Origin: Phyto melanocephala
Lineage: Eukaryota; Arthropoda; Insecta; Diptera; Rhinophoridae
Length of the DNA: 64,000 nt
Assembly (NCBI GenBank): GCA_941918925.1
Contig: OW799236.1
Location: forward strand, 75,730,465 to 75,794,464
Direction of reading: 5' to 3'
In this document: in pieces, positions 59,883 through 64,000 of the stretch
How the letters are laid out: each line of letters begins with the position of its first letter
Numbering within the stretch: the stretch's first letter is position 1
Translations under genes and position numbers: made by a program
Notes under the pieces: generated by a model
Told to the model about the DNA's origin: nothing
The model's database searches: none
What the model saw: only the letters and a program-made list of their open reading frames with translations

Positions 59883-60990
59883 AATATATAAAAATTATAA
59901 TATTGGGCATATTATAATATTTAAAAAGTTTATTTAAAGTTCACTGTTTAAAAAAAATATGTAAAAAGTATTTACGAAAGTCATAACCAATAGGCCATTA
60001 CTCTGTATTTTAAAGTAATGATGTTGGTAACGACCCCTCATTACTATGTAATATATGAAGTAATGACAACCTATTACACAATGTCAAAAAGATTTTGCTG
60101 GGAATATACAAAGTTTCTTTACATTATTATTAAACATATAAATTTTCGACGCAAAAACGGTAAATATTACCGAAAAAAGAAACAAAATGAGGATTTAATT
60201 TTACTTCTCAGATTTAACTCTGTAACATGCATAATAATTTCAGAACAATACTTTTGTTGTTTTTAGTTTAATAATATTCAAAATTTTTTTATAGTCAGGT
60301 TAATTAATTATTTTTACTCCTAATATTTGTGCAATGGGGGGAATTTAAGGAGAATAAAAGAAAAAACAAAAAATAGAAATTCATATTGTTTTTGTTTTTT
60401 CTTTTTATTTTAGATTAAATTAATTGTTGTACTTTTTTTTCTTTTAAAATAAATATATTATTATTAAAATTAGTAGTAAGAAATGTTGCCATATATATTT
60501 TTATTACACTAGTTTATTGGCCTTAATGGCTTAAAAAAACTGTGAATTGAATAATTAAATGAATAAAACTAAAGCTTCCAAAAGGTACTGTAAGCCATAT
60601 AATATAAATTTTATATATTTTTATGCAATCTGATCTCACTGGCAAAGACCGCTTAAAAGGTTTGTTTAGTCAAGTTTTAGCTCCACAAAACTAATTATTA
60701 ATATCGCAGTAAGGAACAGAATAGCGTCGCTATGAAAGTGTGACGTTTATTAAATGATAGATCTTTATATTATTATGGCATCTTAGACATACATGTTTCA
60801 AAATAGACTACAAACAGATACCAGGCAACATGTTTCCCCAGGTTTACCAAAGCAATTAATAAGCTAAAATTGTTAAGTGGCTTAAATTACGTTCCCTTGT
60901 TATTTAAGCTTTTAAAAACCTTCATCTATTGTAATTAATAAAACATTAGTGTGGTTTTGAACTCCTTTTCCTTAATTTAAAAATAAAAAT
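59883..60990. other. Intergenic, downstream of the integrin gene
   Basis: No gene was recognised. The 82-codon frame at 60018-60266 has no recognisable domain. Confidence 0.5.
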
Positions 60991-60993
60991 TGT

Positions 60994-60999
60994 TTTATT
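60994..60999 (-). promoter_or_regulatory. Candidate polyadenylation signal of the integrin gene
   Basis: AATAAA on the minus strand lies about 25 bases after the stop codon at 61024-61026. It would imply a very short 3' UTR. Further AT-rich candidates lie beyond it. Confidence 0.4.
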
Positions 61000-61023
61000 G
61001 TCATTCTGTCTCTCTTAATCCAC

Positions 61024-61385
61024 TTATAAAAATGGATTACTTTGCTTATGATTAATTTCCTTTGGTACTTCATATCTACCAATAGGATCTCTATAAATAG
61101 GACTTTCCATTAAATAACCATTACGTTGATCCTCTTCAAAACGTGCATATTCCCGAGCATCCTTGGCACGGACACACGCCCAAATTAAAAGAATCAAAAG
61201 TAGACCCAAAATAAAAGTGGCCACAGTAACGAAACCTATAACAGCCATATAATTTACAGGCTCACAACTGTTAAGCTGTATAAGCAAATAGTTTTCCAAT
61301 TGACCCATGGTTTGGTACGTAAAATAATGGTCACATTTAATACCAAATTTATTTTCCACACGAGCCAAACAGCGAATGTCGGCAT
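61024..61385 (-). CDS. Itgbn: Integrin last exon: tail domain, transmembrane helix, cytoplasmic tail
   Basis: It encodes ADIRC and the end of the beta-tail domain, a roughly 23-residue hydrophobic helix ending LLILLIWAC, and a cytoplasmic tail of about 48 residues. The membrane-proximal [12 protein letters not shown] is the conserved talin-contacting HDRREFAKFE-type motif. The first NPxY position reads SPIY and the second reads PIGRY. The stop TAA is at 61024-61026. Confidence 0.92.
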
Positions 61386-63340
61386 CTGGAAAATATTAAT
61401 AAATTATTATTTAAAATTTTGTTTTTAAATCACAAAGCTGTACCAATTTCCTCTGTTACAAAAGCCGTTGTAAATCTGTCATTTTGTTCGGCACTAGAAC
61501 ATATATCCGTCAACTTCTCGCATTTACCCATGTTCGTTTTCTCTTCGATCAAACATGTTACGCAGGGCTCATAGAAAGTGCACAGTTTATTTTCTGTTTC
61601 TGAACCGATTTCACAAAATTTACCCAAAAATGGTTCGTCGCACAAACATTCGCCGCACTCGCAATAACCGCGACCTGAACAAATCTCTCCTGTTGGTCCT
61701 ATGCAGCCATCTGTACTTTCTTTGCAGTTGCAACGATTACCAGACCAACCGTATTTACACACACATTTACCACAAAAACAATCGGCCCGTTCGGGATCAC
61801 AATCTATATCGCATTCAGGACATTCACAGAATTTGCCACTGAAGCCAGGAAAACAAAAACAAGTGCCACAATCACATTCACCACGATTTGAGCAAATTGC
61901 ACCCAATTCTTCTGTTTTCTTCATATCGAAAGGTTGGCGACAAAGATTTTCAATGGCTTCATTGGTGGTGGCATTTGTGGTATCGGTAGGACAAGTACAA
62001 AAGGTGCCGGTCCTAAAAGGATACAGTTCAGATATGTTCAAAATAAAAATGTTTTGAATCAAGATTTTAGGGAAAACGTACCATCCTGCCTCACACTGGC
62101 ACATGCCACATTGAAGATAACCATTGTTATTGCACTGGAATCTACCCCTTTGATCTTCAGGTTCTAGTTCTTCACCACAAGGACAAGGTTTTTGTATTTC
62201 CACTTCAATTTCCATAAACTCATTTAGAGCTGATTCTTCGACGCGTATTTTGTGGATCTTAAATAAAAATTAAGAACTATACAAATAAACAAATTAATTT
62301 ATTTTCGTTTTGGTTCTTAAACTTACATAAATTCCATTATCGGGAAAATCAGTTAGAGTAAGATTGATATAAAAATCCACAGTTTTGCCCAGTTCCACAT
62401 CATTGCAATAGTTGCGTTTCCTTAAAGTGGGAAACTTGCCACCGCAGTCTGTTTCGTAGTCTATTTTAATAAATTTGGGGCTATTGTCGGTAAACTGGGT
62501 GCGCTTAATAAAGCTCTCATAACTACAAACAGAAGTAAAAACATAAGACGTAATTATTTTATTACAATTTCTAAGGTAAATGTATAAACCTTTTCTTTAT
62601 CAACTCCAATATATTAGATGAGTCTACTCTCAAAATCTCCACATTACTGATTTCCTTCATTAGATTACTTATCTCCCTATAAGTGGTTACCACCTCTTCT
62701 GTCACCGCAAATATAACACTTATCTTTCTCTTCACCAGCTCCCTATAGATTTCCTCAAGCGAAGGATAATCGTATTCCAAGGAACCCAAATATTCACCTT
62801 TCGCACTTAAGTGACACTTTTTATCATTACGTTTAGTTATGCCAGCCAACAGACCATCTCCAGCGAAATGCATAAAACCATCAGTCACCAAAATAACTAC
62901 TTTACGAGCCTCCTCTTTCCAACCAATCTCACGCGGACACACTATTACTTGCATGAGGGCATCAAATCCTCCTTCTAAATTGTCTAAATTTCCGGTAACT
63001 TTACTATCATTAACAGAGTTTACGAATAGTTTTTCATCTTCGGTCAGAGATAAATGATGCCTATAGCCATAAGTGGGTTCACATACTTGCCTTTCGGTGG
63101 CACAGGGATTATTTCTTAAGTTAGGCATTATCATCGGCATTTTTGGTTTATCGGCAAAACTACCAAAGCCCAAACGATAATTTGAGGTTAATTTGCGCAG
63201 GGTAGTAGCTAATTCAGAGCCCAGTTTTACTAAAGTCTCTCGATCATCTCTCATCGTCCATGTAAGATCCATGAGTACGTATAGATCAAGAGGATTGTTA
63301 CGTGCTGGGCGATATGAAAGTTTAATGCGTTCAGGATGAG
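61024..63340 (-). CDS. Itgbn: Integrin beta subunit, beta-nu-like, 5' incomplete
   Basis: Exons on the minus strand are 63340-62590, 62522-62327, 62257-62082, 62012-61444 and 61385-61024. Introns are 58-69 bp GT-AG, and every split codon joins in frame, giving 683 residues plus TAA. Order: I-like domain with MIDAS DLTWT (residues 24-28) and ADMIDAS DD (31-32), a specificity loop with two Cys, [17 protein letters not shown] and FAVTEE; hybrid segment; four integrin EGF repeats rich in CxC; beta-tail domain; one transmembrane helix (GLLLILLIW); and a tail with [12 protein letters not shown]. Beta integrins pair with an alpha subunit at the cell surface for adhesion and, for fly beta-nu, phagocytosis and midgut roles. 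Signal peptide and PSI domain are not in these exons. The integrin call is secure; beta-nu rather than beta-PS is inferred from divergent MIDAS and tail motifs. Confidence 0.9.
61444..62012 (-). CDS. Itgbn: Integrin exon: EGF repeats and beta-tail start
   Basis: It encodes the rest of EGF-1 and EGF-2 to EGF-4 (repeating [16 protein letters not shown] and CECGECLC patterns), then the beta-tail start with CVTCLIEE. It ends one base into an Asp codon before a GTACAG donor. The apparent read-through of the 69-bp intron before it (62013-62081) is in frame by chance; splicing restores the conserved GWTGTFC. Confidence 0.92.
62082..62257 (-). CDS. Itgbn: Integrin exon: hybrid to EGF-1 junction
   Basis: It encodes IHKIRVEES and then the CPCGEE and CGMCQCEAG cysteine pattern that opens the first integrin EGF module. 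It ends two bases into the Trp codon of GWTG. Confidence 0.9.
62327..62522 (-). CDS. Itgbn: Integrin exon: hybrid domain part
   Basis: It completes the split Ser codon (SYESF) and encodes 65 codons with a Cys pair (TDCGG and YCNDV), ending NGIY at a GTAAGT donor. Confidence 0.9.
62590..63340 (-). CDS. Itgbn: Integrin exon: I-like (beta-A) domain
   Basis: It starts after a good acceptor (TTCCCTTCTTAAG), two bases inside an Ala-type codon, with [20 protein letters not shown] directly before the MIDAS strand. It covers nearly the entire ligand-binding domain up to LELIKK. The donor is GTTTAT, a weak but acceptable GT site. The second metal-binding aspartate lies in LVTDG, where other beta subunits have TTDA. 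Confidence 0.92.
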
Positions 63341-63464
63341 CTTAAGAAGGGAAGTGAAATTGAGAGAAAATAGAGAAACGGAACATCATGACAAATTTTC
63401 ACTTTTTATTATTATATATTTATTATTTTATCTATATTAATGTTATTATCTGTTACTTTTTTTA

Positions 63465-63830
63465 AATAAAAGTACCATAAAAATGGCAAAAATACCTTTT
63501 GGGTGCCTCAAATCATTTTCCATCTCAACTTCGATCAGCAATCTTTAACTTCACATTCCTGTATTACATTCAATCTATACTTGTATCAATAGTTGTTTAT
63601 ATCAAAATTCTATATTAATAAACTTTTTAAAAGCGAAAAGTGTCATACAAGTGGGCAAAAGTAAGTTATGGGTGGACCATATTACTTTCTATCTTAATTT
63701 GAATCAATGGTCCCAAAGTTTGAAAATTAGGTTCATATAAAATATGAAAAGTGGAATAAAAAGAAAGAATTACCTTGAGGTGGCCCATAATCATAGCTGC
63801 CAGATAAAATAGGGGCAAAATCGTCTAATT
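63465..63830. repeat. Three diverged tandem repeats with exon-edge-like features
   Basis: Segments at about 63465-63545, 63630-63715 and 63738-63810 align with each other (shared AAAAGT, GGCAAAA, GGTGG-CC and following blocks on the given strand). On the minus strand the first and third end in AAG followed by GTA. Each would leave one base of a codon, the phase required by the integrin exon starting at 63340. In that common frame the first reads LIEVEMENDLRHPK and the second reads LIQIKIESNMVHP before a stop. Whether any is a true integrin exon is undecided. Confidence 0.45.
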
Positions 63831-64000
63831 TAGGGGAAAAAATCGTCAAAATCGTCAAATAGTTTACTCAAATCGTCATAAAAACGTCAACATAAAAAAA
63901 CGCATTTTTCAAAACAAAACATTTTTTATTTAATGCATAACATAACAAACTTTTTAAATCCAGAGAGATCAATGGTTTTATTAGACCCTTTTAAGTTAAG
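63831..64000. other. Right edge, upstream of the integrin I-like exon
   Basis: Short AATCGTC words recur at 63840-63890. No signal peptide or PSI domain of the integrin could be identified before the end. Confidence 0.4.

Noticed and set aside
61555..62167. Open frames of 77-118 codons on the plus strand
   Set aside because: They lie antisense to integrin EGF exons, and the Cys-rich coding strand explains them.
61430..62215. A single 261-codon open frame as one integrin exon
   Set aside because: It reads through a 69-bp GT-AG intron (62013-62081) by chance. Removing the intron restores the conserved GWTGTFC and removes a non-integrin hydrophobic insert.
62839..63057. 72-codon plus-strand frame
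   Set aside because: It is antisense to the integrin I-like domain exon.
63776..63830. Calling the third repeat (minus strand, SYDYGPPQ) as the integrin exon before 63340
   Set aside because: The phase fits, but no acceptor or PSI-type cysteines were found and two similar rival segments exist. Left undecided.
1..64000. Prokaryotic-type systems, CRISPR arrays, phage or virus genes
   Set aside because: Nothing of the kind was seen. Spliced host genes and fly-type transposons explain the recognisable content.

Overview
The window looks like an AT-rich nuclear sequence from a higher fly (Diptera, most likely a calyptrate such as a blowfly or house-fly relative). The reasons are spliced genes with GT-AG introns, an insect-type beta integrin, and repeat families typical of flies: mini-me/DINE-1-like elements with (GTCY)n tracts, Helitrons, hAT and Tc1/mariner remnants, and jockey-, I- or LOA-like LINEs. 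The species is inferred, not shown. There are no bacterial operons, CRISPR arrays, rRNA genes or convincing functional tRNA genes.

Only two host genes can be supported. The first, on the + strand, is a short-chain dehydrogenase/reductase of the retinol dehydrogenase / 17-beta-HSD11-like group (SDR16C-like). Seven exons lie between 36169 and 51281 and their 990 nt join in one frame; the first coding exon was not found. Its second visible intron is 11.5 kb long and packed with transposons. The second, on the - strand and convergent with the first, is a beta integrin closest in character to the fly beta-nu subunit. Five exons between 63340 and 61024 encode the ligand-binding I-like domain, hybrid segment, four cysteine-rich EGF repeats, tail domain, transmembrane helix and cytoplasmic tail. 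Its 5' exons lie at or beyond the right edge.

Layout: 1-345 tRNA-derived SINE; 345-3945 nothing recognised; 3946-6632 mini-me-like element split by a complete hAT-type element; 6633-12383 AT-rich, no gene; 12384-17345 cluster of mini-me-like copies with nested mariner and MITE insertions; 17883-18840 LINE 3' end; 20740-21451 mariner transposase relic; 23596-26163 mini-me-like element carrying two tandem Helitrons; 28264-31101 LINE split by another mini-me-like element; 31103-31700 second mariner relic; 32140-33902 complete but dead hAT transposon with an 8-bp target duplication; 35207-35995 GC-richer orphan segment; 36169-51281 dehydrogenase gene, with a LINE, a hAT element bearing a Helitron, a TIR element, another LINE and a foldback element in its large intron; 51290-58013 mostly unannotated; 58014-59882 complete mini-me-like copy; 61024-63340 integrin; 63465-63830 three diverged exon-edge-like repeats.

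I did not find a clear undescribed biological system. The strongest leads are the three co-phased exon-edge-like repeats just upstream of the integrin I-like exon, the altered integrin tail motifs, and a set of nested insertions whose empty sites can be read from sibling copies in the same window.
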